A stretch of 27,321 bases of DNA from CAINVV01 sp036508555 (lineage in GTDB: Bacteria > Bacteroidota > Bacteroidia > Bacteroidales > Prolixibacteraceae): NCBI GenBank assembly GCA_036508555.1, contig DATCHD010000076.1:1-27321 (forward strand), read 5' to 3'. The position numbers and the translations under genes were made by a program. The notes under the pieces were generated by a model. The model was not told the DNA's origin and searched no databases. It was given only the letters and a program-made list of their open reading frames with translations. Shown here piece by piece: positions 7,348-15,603 of this stretch (its first letter is position 1; each line of letters starts with the position of its first letter).

Positions 7348-8607
7348 TTACTTGGAACAAATTTTTAAAGCTTTTTTTAAAGATATCTCCTGATTGTCTT
7401 CGTAAGCTTTTAAAGAGGCCTGAGGAAAAGATAGTTGCACTTTATTTAGAAGCGTTCTAATTTTATCATAAGATTTATCCTCTCCGGCGAAGTATAAAAA
7501 ATTTGATTTTTCAATTAATTCAGTCACATTTCTAATCCCTTGAAATATTGGAGAATCCATTGGAATCTTAACCTTTGAGGAGAATAAAAAAACTTTAAAG
7601 TCGATATTTTCAATCGTCTTATAAGTTGCTCCCGGAGCGGGATAAACCTCTTTTCCGAAGTCAAAAGCGGAGATTTTAAGGTAGCGGTGGGGATTCCTCT
7701 TGAGGTCAATTAGCAACTGATTGAGGTTGTCGCCCGATTCTGCCAGACGGGTATATAGGGTAGAATCCTTAATAAGCATCCCAAGCGATCCGTTCGCTTC
7801 GTTCACGTTTTTAAGAATCGTTTCCAATCCAGTAACCGATTTATTGATATGAGTCAAGGTAGATTTCAACTCTGAAGGATTAATCGAGTCTCCTATAGAC
7901 GAAAACTTGTTTAAAATATTGCCTAATGCCTTAGAATCATTGTTGAGATTTTCAGTTAGTTCTTTGAGATTGACAATCGTTGAAGTAAGATTGTGTCTTT
8001 GTTCATTAACGACAATATTTAAATCGCTGGAAATCTTTTCAAGATTGCCCATTGTCAGACTGATCTGCTCAATACTCTTGTCTATATTCCTTCTTGTTTC
8101 ACTGTTCAGCAAAAGCGAAACGCCTGTAACGATTGAGTCCAGCGAGACAATAAGGCGTTCGGCCTTCGCTTTTATCGGGGCGATCTGCTCTGTAACCTGC
8201 CCCATAAAATCAATTTCAATCTTGGATTTGATTGTATCATTGTGCTGGTAGTAGTGAGAGGATTTACCTAAATTCAGTTTAACAACCTTTGATCCGAGCA
8301 AATCACTATTGGCAATCTCTGCAACTGTTCCGACGGGTAAGGGAAATTTATTGAAAACTGCGATTTTGACCATCAGATCACCGGAAAGATCCTCCGCAAA
8401 ATAGACCTCCCTGACATATCCAATTTTTAGTCCGTTAAGGTGAACTACCGTTGAAGGTGCTAATCCGGCCACATTTTTATACCGGGCTATGTAGACTGTT
8501 TCTGTCCTGAAAATATCACGTCCCTTCAAGAAATTAATACCCCAGACTAACGCTGTAAAGCTGATAACCAGGAGGATTCCTATTTTGGATGTCTTTGAGA
8601 ATTTCAT
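7348..8607 (-). CDS. MCE (MlaD-like) envelope lipid-transport protein with C-terminal SPOR-like domain
   Basis: A substrate-binding component of an MCE/Mla-type lipid transport system, anchored in the inner membrane and facing the periplasm. The 419 residues show an N-terminal membrane anchor (8-27), an MCE domain (~36-115: KNVAGLAPSTVVHLNGLKIG and the later GSKVVKLNLG), then a long helical region (~145-330) with heptad-like spacing, typical of these proteins. Unusually, residues ~335-415 form a separate domain (FKVFLFSSKVKIPMDSPIF ... SYDKIR ... KVQLSFPQASLKAYED) that parallels the C-terminal SPOR-like domain of the amidase gene upstream. The gene lies 94 bases downstream of the amidase, with its own candidate promoter. 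The ATPase and permease partners of an Mla system are not in the window. Confidence 0.88.
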   Translation of the reverse strand: MKFSKTSKIGILLVISFTALVWGINFLKGRDIFRTETVYIARYKNVAGLAPSTVVHLNGLKIGYVREVYFAEDLSGDLMVKIAVFNKFPLPVGTVAEIANSDLLGSKVVKLNLGKSSHYYQHNDTIKSKIEIDFMGQVTEQIAPIKAKAERLIVSLDSIVTGVSLLLNSETRRNIDKSIEQISLTMGNLEKISSDLNIVVNEQRHNLTSTIVNLKELTENLNNDSKALGNILNKFSSIGDSINPSELKSTLTHINKSVTGLETILKNVNEANGSLGMLIKDSTLYTRLAESGDNLNQLLIDLKRNPHRYLKISAFDFGKEVYPAPGATYKTIENIDFKVFLFSSKVKIPMDSPIFQGIRNVTELIEKSNFLYFAGEDKSYDKIRTLLNKVQLSFPQASLKAYEDNQEISLKKALKICSK

Positions 8608-8624
8608 GGCTTGCTTATTTTAGA

Positions 8625-8632
8625 CAAAGGTA
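8625..8632 (-). promoter_or_regulatory. Candidate -7 promoter box of the MCE gene
   Basis: Minus-strand TACCTTTG matches TAnnTTTG exactly and sits 17 bases before the start codon, giving a very short leader. The -33 element is not clear. Confidence 0.45.
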
Positions 8633-8701
8633 CAGAGGATTTGATTTAAATCTCCATCATTAGACTACTATCTTTAGGATTTTACCCTATTTTTTTCCAG
8701 T

Positions 8702-9883
8702 TCAGTCTTTTATCGCCCTGATCTGGTTATTCTTGATCGAAACCAAAAAGGCATTAGCAAACTTTGTTTTTACTGCTGAGAAATTCTCTTTCGTCGTTTG
8801 AAGGGAGTTGGACTCAAAGCAGAAATATTTGTATTTGCCGTCAATTTTTATTTCCCTTACTGGCGACGTACCCTTGAAATATTTGGATCCAGGTTCAATT
8901 TTTTTTATAAATGCCCCAATTTGGAAGGCGTAGGTTGTAAGATTTGGAGAAGCTACTTTTGTTGCCTTAGGTGCTTTCGCGGTAACAGGTTTCTCTTCAA
9001 CCACCGGTTTGGTAAGTTTTTCTTTCTGATTCTGAATGTTCTCAGAAGTCGCTTCATGTTCTGGAACAATGGTCAAATTATCTTTTATGTCAATCTTATT
9101 CAGGTAGTTGACCAATGAACCATAGATCGAATGAGCAATTTCACTCCTTCCTGCATCCGTCATTAGAAAGCTGTTCTCCTTTTTATTACTCAGGTAGCCG
9201 GTTTCTATCAGGACACTGGGCATCGAAGTCTCTCTCAGTACCAAAAATCCTGCCTGTCTGACTTCCCGGTCGCGTCGCTGGGCCAGTTCCTTAAAATTGG
9301 ATTGAAGAATAGATGCGAACCATACACTCTGATCCAGATAGGCATCCTGAAGCAATTCAAACATGATATAAGACTCCGATAGATTCGGATTGAAGCCCTC
9401 GTACCGTTTGGTATAGTCTTCTTCCAATAAAATTACACTGTTCTCTTTTTTTGCCACATTCAGGTTATCCTCCGTTCTGTGCAAACCGAGTACGTAAGTC
9501 TCTGTTCCATAGATCTCAGGACTTCCACAATAATTCGCATGAATGGAGATAAACAGGTTGGCGTTGATTTTATTGGCCATTTGAGCCCTGTCCATCAATG
9601 GAACAAAATAATCGCCATCCCTGGTATAGACCACCTTTATATTCTTTTGATTGTTCTTAATCAGATTTCCAAGTTTGAGGGCTATATCCAGCACGACGTT
9701 TTTTTCTCTCGCAACACCTACAACGGTACCGGGATCCTTGCCTCCGTGACCAGCATCGATCATCACAATCCTATTTGAATTAGCCTCCTTTTTTTGGCCG
9801 GCAGCAGCATAAGAGATTAAAAATGAAATCGTCAACAGACCAATCATTTTGAACCCAACGAAAATATTACCACACTTTGTCAT
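8702..9883 (-). CDS. N-acetylmuramoyl-L-alanine amidase (Amidase_3) with SPOR-like domain
   Basis: Zinc enzyme that cuts the bond between MurNAc and L-Ala in peptidoglycan, exported to the periplasm. Of 393 residues, about 1-30 are a signal peptide (hydrophobic MIGLLTISFLISYAAAG); ATG at residue 13 is an alternative start. Amidase_3 covers ~38-255 with zinc and catalytic residues H46 (DAGHGG), E60 (REKNVVLDI), H115 (SIHAN) and E227 (LIETGYLSN). A Lys/Pro-rich linker follows (~275-315), then a SPOR-like domain (~317-393: FQIGAFIKKIEPGSKYFKG ... KYKYF ... FANAFLVSIKNN), which likely targets septal or denuded peptidoglycan. It is divergent from lptD and upstream of the MCE gene, whose protein ends in the same domain. 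Confidence 0.95.
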   Translation of the reverse strand: MTKCGNIFVGFKMIGLLTISFLISYAAAGQKKEANSNRIVMIDAGHGGKDPGTVVGVAREKNVVLDIALKLGNLIKNNQKNIKVVYTRDGDYFVPLMDRAQMANKINANLFISIHANYCGSPEIYGTETYVLGLHRTEDNLNVAKKENSVILLEEDYTKRYEGFNPNLSESYIMFELLQDAYLDQSVWFASILQSNFKELAQRRDREVRQAGFLVLRETSMPSVLIETGYLSNKKENSFLMTDAGRSEIAHSIYGSLVNYLNKIDIKDNLTIVPEHEATSENIQNQKEKLTKPVVEEKPVTAKAPKATKVASPNLTTYAFQIGAFIKKIEPGSKYFKGTSPVREIKIDGKYKYFCFESNSLQTTKENFSAVKTKFANAFLVSIKNNQIRAIKD

Positions 9884-9924
9884 CTTTAGCTAAATTGCCC
9901 TATCCATACTGTAGGAAACCTGTA

Positions 9925-9953
9925 CAAAAATAGAAGATTAAATTATTTATCAA
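9925..9953 (-). promoter_or_regulatory. Candidate promoter of the amidase gene (-33 TTG, -7 TATTTTTG)
   Basis: On the minus strand TTG at 9953-9951 is followed after 18 bases by TATTTTTG at 9932-9925, a full match to the Bacteroidota pattern. The implied leader is about 35 bases. Confidence 0.6.
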
Positions 9954-9981
9954 TGAACCCTTTTAGTCCGGCAGGATTTTT

Positions 9982-9989
9982 TACTTTTG
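9982..9989 (+). promoter_or_regulatory. Candidate -7 promoter box of lptD
   Basis: TACTTTTG matches TAnnTTTG, 25 bases before the TTG start of lptD. The -33 region (TTTTAG at 9961) is a weak match. Confidence 0.45.
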
Positions 9990-10014
9990 CCTGTCAGACC
10001 AGAAAGATTATCTA

Positions 10015-12729
10015 TTGAATAAAAAACGGTCTAACTCTTTAGATTTGGGCACTATACGATTCTTAAAATATACACTTCTACTGATTCTGTTTTGGCAAAC
10101 TTTAGTTTTTGCTCAGGAACCTGCCCAAAACAAAAACATCAGATACAGGCAGACCATTTCTCCTTTGCTATCTTCAAAAGAAATTCAAAAATCTGTAAGA
10201 GACTCATTGCCAGCAATTAAACGTGATTCGATATCCACAGATTCCCTGCATATAAAGAAACCCATAGAGGATTTTGATGCCATTGTGGAATATAAAGCCG
10301 ATGGCAAAGTCACCATCAACAATTCACAGAATAAAATTTTCATGTACAAGAATGCCCAAGTGAAATATAAAGATATTGAGCTGACGGCAGACTATATTGA
10401 GCTAAATCGCGACAGTAATCTGATTCATGCTACCGGCAAACCTGACTCTACCGGAACAATTGTGGGAAAACCTGTCTTCAAGCAGGCTCAGCAGGAGTTT
10501 CAGGCAGATGAAATCCGTTACAACTTTCTAACGAAGAAAGGAATTGTGTATGGAGTTGTTACGGAGCAGGAGGGGGGCTTCATTCAAAGTGGTAAAACAA
10601 AGCTTGTTAACGACTCAACATATAACATGAAAGATGGCAAATATACTACCTGTGATGCGGAACATCCCCATTTTTACCTTCAAATGACCAAGGCAAAGGT
10701 CATTTCCAATAAGAAAATTGTGACGGGTCCTGCCTATCTGGTCATCGAGGATGTGCCCATCTATTTTCTGTTTATTCCTTTTGGTTTCTTCCCCAACTCA
10801 CCAAAATATTCGTCCGGATTCCTGATGCCAACTTATGGAGACGAAATAAACCGTGGATTCTTCTTACGGGATATGGGCTATTATTGGGCTGCCAACGACT
10901 ATTTCGATGTGGCTCTTCGTGGAGATATCTTCTCAAAGGGGTCAAGAGGGTTGAAATTTCATTCAAATTACCGGCTGCGTTATAAATTCAGCGGTGGACT
11001 CGATGTTAATTTTTATAAGAATGTCTTCGGAGACAAAGGCCTGCCTGATTATAAATTGCAAAATGATTTTGCCATCACCTGGAACCACTCAATGGATTCT
11101 AAAGCCAGCCCGAACCAGACTTTTAGTGCCAGTGTCAACTTCTCGACAAGCCAGTATGACCAGAATAATGCCTATTCTACCCAAAACTACCTTACCAATA
11201 CAAAGCAGTCGAGCGTTTCTTATTCCAGACGCTGGGAAAATACTCCTTTTACAATGTCTGCCAACCTCAGGCATTCTCAGAACAGCCGGGATACAACAAT
11301 TAATTTGTCGTTACCGCAGATGACCTTTAATGTCAACAGACTTTATCCTTTTAAGTCGAAGAATTACTCGGGGAGAGAAAGATGGTATCAAAAGATCGGG
11401 ATGAGCTATAGCTTTGATATGCAGAATTCTATCAATACAAAAGAGTATCAACTTTTCAGTTCAAATCTTTCCAGGGACTGGCAGAATGGTATGAAACACA
11501 CCATACCTCTGAGTACCTCATTTAAGATGCTAAAATTTATAACAGTTAGTCCATCAGTTAATTACAATGAGAGATGGTATACTAAACAAATCAGAAAGGC
11601 ATACAATCCCATCAAGCAAATGGTTGAGGTGACTGATACTATTTTCGGTTTCACCCGAGATTATGATTATTCTGTCGGTTTTGGGGCCTCTACCAAGGTA
11701 TATGGAAATTTTATGGTCCGGAATCCTAAGTCTAATATCAAGCAGATCAGACATGTGATGACCCCAAGTCTGAGCTTCAGCCTTCAGCCCGACTTCAGCA
11801 GTCCTGGTTATGGAATGTATGGAAACATAGAATATTTTGACAGCCAGGGACGACCGGTTTCTTTGAGGTATCCTTACCATGAAGGTGGTATTTATGGAAC
11901 TGCCGGTTCAGGAAAATCGGGTTCTATAGGATTTAATTTAAATAACAACCTGGAGATGAAGGTGTTAAATTCTAACGATACTCTCTCCAAAGAAAAATAT
12001 AAGAAGGTAAAACTACTTGATCAATTGTCCTTTTCAACCTCATACAACCTTGCAGCAGACTCATTGAATCTGTCTAATTTCAACATCTCCGCTCGGACAA
12101 AAGTAGCCGGAGTCGACATCAATATGGGAGCAATAATGGATCCGTATGTCTTTGAAAATGGACACCTTATCAACGTTTATCAATTTGCCAGAGATAGAAA
12201 AATTGCACGTTTGACCAGCGCAAACCTCTCTTTTGGATATTCCTTCAAATCTATATCGAAGGATGATCAATCTAATCCGCAACAGGGTGCAAACGATAAG
12301 ACCAAGCCTAAAGAAAAGCCAGAGGATCAGAAATTAATTGATACCGCAAGAAAGAATTATCCGGATATTCCGGAATATGCTGACTTTAGTATTCCATGGG
12401 ATTTTCGTTTTGATTATAGTCTAAGATACAGCAAGCCGGACCCAGTAGCAAAACCGATGATAAATCAAACTGTCGAATTCAACGGAAATATCAGCCTTAC
12501 AAAAAATTGGCAGATTGGTTTCTCTTCTGGTCTTGATATCCAGAAAATGGAGGTTTCTTTTACACAGTTTAACCTTTTCAGGGACTTGCATTGCTTCCAG
12601 ATGTCGCTCAATGTGGTACCTTTTGGTTACAGGCAGAGCTACAGTTTTACCATCAGGGCAACTGCTGCCATGTTACAGGATTTGAAATTGAGTAAACAGG
12701 ATAGCTTTTACGACAAACAAAAGTATTAG
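10015..12729 (+). CDS. lptD: LPS-assembly outer-membrane protein LptD (Bacteroidota type)
   Basis: Final translocon that inserts lipopolysaccharide into the outer leaflet. In 904 residues: a signal peptide (~1-33, cleavage near VFA-Q), a polar spacer, an OstA/LptA-like beta-jellyroll (~85-250; repeated 'kNAqVkYkDIELTADYIELN', 'EFQADEIRYN', 'DGKYTTCD' elements), then a long beta-barrel (~250-904) with alternating aromatic strands, starting with the conserved FGFFPNSPKYSSGFLMPTYG block. Codon 1 is TTG: no ATG or GTG lies between the promoter box at 9982-9989 and the signal peptide, so TTG 10015 is the best start. A charged Pro/Lys insert occurs near residues 755-785. The stop is 9 bases from the convergent HD gene. 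Confidence 0.9.
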   Translation: MNKKRSNSLDLGTIRFLKYTLLLILFWQTLVFAQEPAQNKNIRYRQTISPLLSSKEIQKSVRDSLPAIKRDSISTDSLHIKKPIEDFDAIVEYKADGKVTINNSQNKIFMYKNAQVKYKDIELTADYIELNRDSNLIHATGKPDSTGTIVGKPVFKQAQQEFQADEIRYNFLTKKGIVYGVVTEQEGGFIQSGKTKLVNDSTYNMKDGKYTTCDAEHPHFYLQMTKAKVISNKKIVTGPAYLVIEDVPIYFLFIPFGFFPNSPKYSSGFLMPTYGDEINRGFFLRDMGYYWAANDYFDVALRGDIFSKGSRGLKFHSNYRLRYKFSGGLDVNFYKNVFGDKGLPDYKLQNDFAITWNHSMDSKASPNQTFSASVNFSTSQYDQNNAYSTQNYLTNTKQSSVSYSRRWENTPFTMSANLRHSQNSRDTTINLSLPQMTFNVNRLYPFKSKNYSGRERWYQKIGMSYSFDMQNSINTKEYQLFSSNLSRDWQNGMKHTIPLSTSFKMLKFITVSPSVNYNERWYTKQIRKAYNPIKQMVEVTDTIFGFTRDYDYSVGFGASTKVYGNFMVRNPKSNIKQIRHVMTPSLSFSLQPDFSSPGYGMYGNIEYFDSQGRPVSLRYPYHEGGIYGTAGSGKSGSIGFNLNNNLEMKVLNSNDTLSKEKYKKVKLLDQLSFSTSYNLAADSLNLSNFNISARTKVAGVDINMGAIMDPYVFENGHLINVYQFARDRKIARLTSANLSFGYSFKSISKDDQSNPQQGANDKTKPKEKPEDQKLIDTARKNYPDIPEYADFSIPWDFRFDYSLRYSKPDPVAKPMINQTVEFNGNISLTKNWQIGFSSGLDIQKMEVSFTQFNLFRDLHCFQMSLNVVPFGYRQSYSFTIRATAAMLQDLKLSKQDSFYDKQKY

Positions 12730-12738
12730 AAACAGGGC

Positions 12739-13278
12739 TTAAAGGAAGAGTTCACACCACTCTTCAAACCGATCGACATTAGATTTTCCAAAAGATGCAA
12801 TAGTTTTTCTGACTTCATCCAACGATTTTTCCCTGTAAATGTCCTTGCTTTTGGAGAAAAATTTATCCGAAAAGGCAATGATCTGCTCTTCCACCGATTC
12901 GGGTATCAGATCTCTTGGAGGTAGTGGTAAGCCTTTCTCCAGGACTTCCTCCCTCGAAATTCCCACTCCGGTGTGCCTTTCACAAACTAATCCGTGCTCC
13001 GGAAAACCCAATCTGGAAATTAAATCACATCCAAGATAGCCATGTGCAAGATATGGGTAGTCTCCAAAGCAATACAGATTGGGTGCATTGGTCATAAAAA
13101 TACCGATATCATGAATCATGGACGCTTCTTCAATAAAGGTCAAATCGGGATTTAGTTCAGGGTGATTTTCAGCAATTTTCAGCGCTTTGGCGGTTACAGC
13201 ACTGCTATGTCCGACCAATATCTCATAAGCCCTGGATTTTGGCCTGTAATATTTCGAAATCAGAACTATTGGATCCAT
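12739..13278 (-). CDS. HD-domain (HDIG) phosphohydrolase-like protein
   Basis: A 179-residue single-domain HD hydrolase; such proteins use bound metal to cut phosphate esters, commonly of nucleotides. Seen: GHSSAVTAKAL (first His), MIHDIGIF (HD pair at ~56-57), AHGYLGCDLI and ERHTGVGISREEVLEKGLPLPPRDLIPESVEEQIIAFSDKF, the last part matching a small HDIG family (TIGR00295 type) seen in archaea and bacteria. Substrate unknown. No signal peptide. Convergent with lptD; upstream gap of about 190 bases to the Sel1 gene start. No clear promoter box seen. Confidence 0.82.
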   Translation of the reverse strand: MDPIVLISKYYRPKSRAYEILVGHSSAVTAKALKIAENHPELNPDLTFIEEASMIHDIGIFMTNAPNLYCFGDYPYLAHGYLGCDLISRLGFPEHGLVCERHTGVGISREEVLEKGLPLPPRDLIPESVEEQIIAFSDKFFSKSKDIYREKSLDEVRKTIASFGKSNVDRFEEWCELFL

Positions 13279-13391
13279 AACTTTCAGGGTACTGGGAATT
13301 TATATCAAAATAAAGCAAAAGATTTGATTAATTATTTTTTAAAGCTTTCAAATTGCTTAGATTAGGTGTTATTAGCTATTTTTAGACCGAA

Positions 13392-13422
13392 TTTGAATCA
13401 GAACAGAATAAAGGGACCTTTG
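13392..13422 (+). promoter_or_regulatory. Candidate promoter of the Sel1-repeat gene
   Basis: TTTG at 13392-13395, 19 bases, then GACCTTTG at 13415-13422 (one mismatch to TAnnTTTG). The spacing is right for a Bacteroidota promoter and predicts a leader of about 39 bases to ATG 13468, favouring that start over the open frame from 13366. Confidence 0.4.
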
Positions 13423-13467
13423 CGATTGCGATGGACCTGGATTTCGATTGAAATAACAACCATTGGA

Positions 13468-15603
13468 ATGAACGATATTTTTAAAACATACCCGCGAAGT
13501 TTCAGGCGCGGCATTGAAAGCCTCGAAAAAAGCAATACCGAAAAGGGGGCCAAACGGATAGAAAAAAGTCTTGAGGCTGGTTTTAAACCAGCTCTTGTAT
13601 TCCTTGACCTATTGCGCCATAGTCCTACGCCAAAGGAGGCTATAGACCTATTTCTTGCAGAATACCAGCTGGATTTCGTAAAAGCATCGCTTGAAATTGG
13701 AGTAAAGTACTTCACTGGAAAAGATAGGATTCAGTCGTTTAGTGATTCTGTTCAGTACTTTCTGGAGTCTGCCAGGGCGGGCGGTATTGAAGCATGCAAT
13801 TATATTGGCAGCATGCGTGAAAAGGGCGAAGGACTGCCTTTGGATCTGACGAAGGCTTTTGAGTGGTATGAAAGAGGTGCCGAGCGGGGAGACAAAGCGG
13901 CAAAATACAATTATGGCCGGCTACTTTATTCGGGAGAGGGCGGTTACAAGGATACAAATGAGGCTGTCGATTATTGGTATGCCTCCGCAAAGGAAGGATA
14001 TTTGCCTGCAATTTACAAAGTTGGTGAGGTGTTTGAACTTGGTTTGACGGTACCGGTAAAGCTTGAAAAGGCTTATGAATGGTACATCAGAGCGGCTCAG
14101 GGGGATTATGAACCAGCCTTTCAGAAAGTGGGACTGTTCCTTTATGAAGGCAAAGGAGTCGAGAAAAATGTTGAACAGAGTCTCGTCTGGCTATCCCGTA
14201 TTGAAGGAAATGTAACTTCGGAAGTAGCGCTCAGATTGGGAAAGATCTATTTGCTTGGTATCGATGCGGAAAAGAATCTTGGGAAAGCTAAATCTTACCT
14301 GGAACAAGCGGTACAGGCCGATTATTCTGAAGCAATCTACCTGATGGGGGTACTGAATGAAGAGACGAATGAGGAGAATTATCTGGAGATGTATCAAAGA
14401 GCGGCCGATCGCGGATTTGCCGAAGCCCAGGATGCACTTGCGAATTATTACCTCAGACAATCAGATTATCAGGGTGTTGAAATGCTTATAAAGGCTGCTC
14501 AGAACGGTAGCGCCGAGGCTATGGTACAAATGGCCAAGCGCCATGAAACCGGCGAAGGTGTGGATAAAAACATCAAGACTGCGGTAGATTATTACCGGAA
14601 AGCAGCAGAAAAAGGTAACCTGGAAGCCCAATATCAGTATGCAAGTATCTGTCTGGCTGGAGAGTGGATTGAGCGGGATAAATATTCGGCAGGAGATTAT
14701 TTCAAAAAGGCAGCAGAATCTGGTCATCCGAGAGCATGTTATTTGCTGGGGCTCTTGCATGAAAAGGGTGAAACATACTGGTCTGACAAGGACAAGGCTT
14801 ATGAATGGTATCTGAAAGCAGCGGAAAAAGGGGTTCCTGGTGCTATGTTCAAGGCAGCCGTTTACTTGGAAAACGGCGTAAAGGTTGAGAAGGATCTGAA
14901 GGAAGCATTGATTTGGTACCGTAAAGCATCAGCTGCCGGTTATGCTAAGGCAGCTTTTAACCTGGCCATCTTGTTTGAGACAGGACAAGGCTGTGAATTA
15001 GACATTGAGAAAACCATTGAACAATATGTTGTCGCTGCTGAAGGAGGCATTGCCGAGGCAATGAACAATCTTGGTAATTTATATCATCAGGGAAAGGGAA
15101 TAGAAATCGATTCACTGGAAGCGTTCAAATGGTACACCCGGGCCGATGAAGCCGGATTCATGCTCGGATCCTATAATCTGGGTGTAATGTGGTATTTCGG
15201 TGAAACAGGCGAAAAGAATCTTCAAAAGGCCTGGTTCTATTTCAAAAAAGCAGCTGGCAAGAACTATGCGCAGGCCCAGTATAACCTGGCCGGGATGTTG
15301 TTCTATGGTGAAGGTGTTGAAGAAAACAAAACCGAAGCGCTGGAACTTTTCCGCAAGGCGGCTGACAATGGTTTCGCTGAAGCCTGGATTAGCCTGGGTG
15401 AATTTTATACGACCGGTGAAATTGTTTTAAAAGATATCGAAAAGGCGATCGAATATTTCAACCTGGCATCTGACCATGGTTTAGGAGAGGCAGATTTTTT
15501 GCTGGCCAAAATATATGAGTCAGAGGAAGGACATGTTGATCTAGTTAAACACGGACAATGCCTCGCAAGGTCAGTCAACAGGGGTTATAAACCAGAAGCG
15601 TAA
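13468..15603 (+). CDS. Large cytoplasmic Sel1-repeat protein
   Basis: About 711 residues made almost wholly of Sel1-like repeats, an alpha-helical solenoid of ~36-residue units that mediates protein contacts. After an N-terminal ~65 residues without repeats, roughly 16-17 units can be counted, each with the pattern 'A..wY.kAAe.G...A.y.Lg.ly..GeGv..d...A'. No signal peptide, membrane segment or enzymatic domain is seen, so it probably scaffolds or regulates partners in the cytoplasm. The frame is open back to 13366, but the extra residues look non-coding (Arg/Trp rich) and a candidate promoter lies within them, so I chose ATG 13468 (MNDIFKTYPRSF). Its last 19 bases overlap the 3' end of convergent purL. 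Partner unknown. Confidence 0.85.
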   Translation: MNDIFKTYPRSFRRGIESLEKSNTEKGAKRIEKSLEAGFKPALVFLDLLRHSPTPKEAIDLFLAEYQLDFVKASLEIGVKYFTGKDRIQSFSDSVQYFLESARAGGIEACNYIGSMREKGEGLPLDLTKAFEWYERGAERGDKAAKYNYGRLLYSGEGGYKDTNEAVDYWYASAKEGYLPAIYKVGEVFELGLTVPVKLEKAYEWYIRAAQGDYEPAFQKVGLFLYEGKGVEKNVEQSLVWLSRIEGNVTSEVALRLGKIYLLGIDAEKNLGKAKSYLEQAVQADYSEAIYLMGVLNEETNEENYLEMYQRAADRGFAEAQDALANYYLRQSDYQGVEMLIKAAQNGSAEAMVQMAKRHETGEGVDKNIKTAVDYYRKAAEKGNLEAQYQYASICLAGEWIERDKYSAGDYFKKAAESGHPRACYLLGLLHEKGETYWSDKDKAYEWYLKAAEKGVPGAMFKAAVYLENGVKVEKDLKEALIWYRKASAAGYAKAAFNLAILFETGQGCELDIEKTIEQYVVAAEGGIAEAMNNLGNLYHQGKGIEIDSLEAFKWYTRADEAGFMLGSYNLGVMWYFGETGEKNLQKAWFYFKKAAGKNYAQAQYNLAGMLFYGEGVEENKTEALELFRKAADNGFAEAWISLGEFYTTGEIVLKDIEKAIEYFNLASDHGLGEADFLLAKIYESEEGHVDLVKHGQCLARSVNRGYKPEA

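Noticed and set aside
12745..12765. 7-bp hairpin just after lptD as a terminator
   Set aside because: No T-run follows on the plus strand, and it lies inside the coding end of the convergent HD gene.
13366..13467. 34-residue N-terminal extension of the Sel1 protein
   Set aside because: Composition is unlike the rest of the protein and it overlaps the only plausible promoter; ATG 13468 is a better start.
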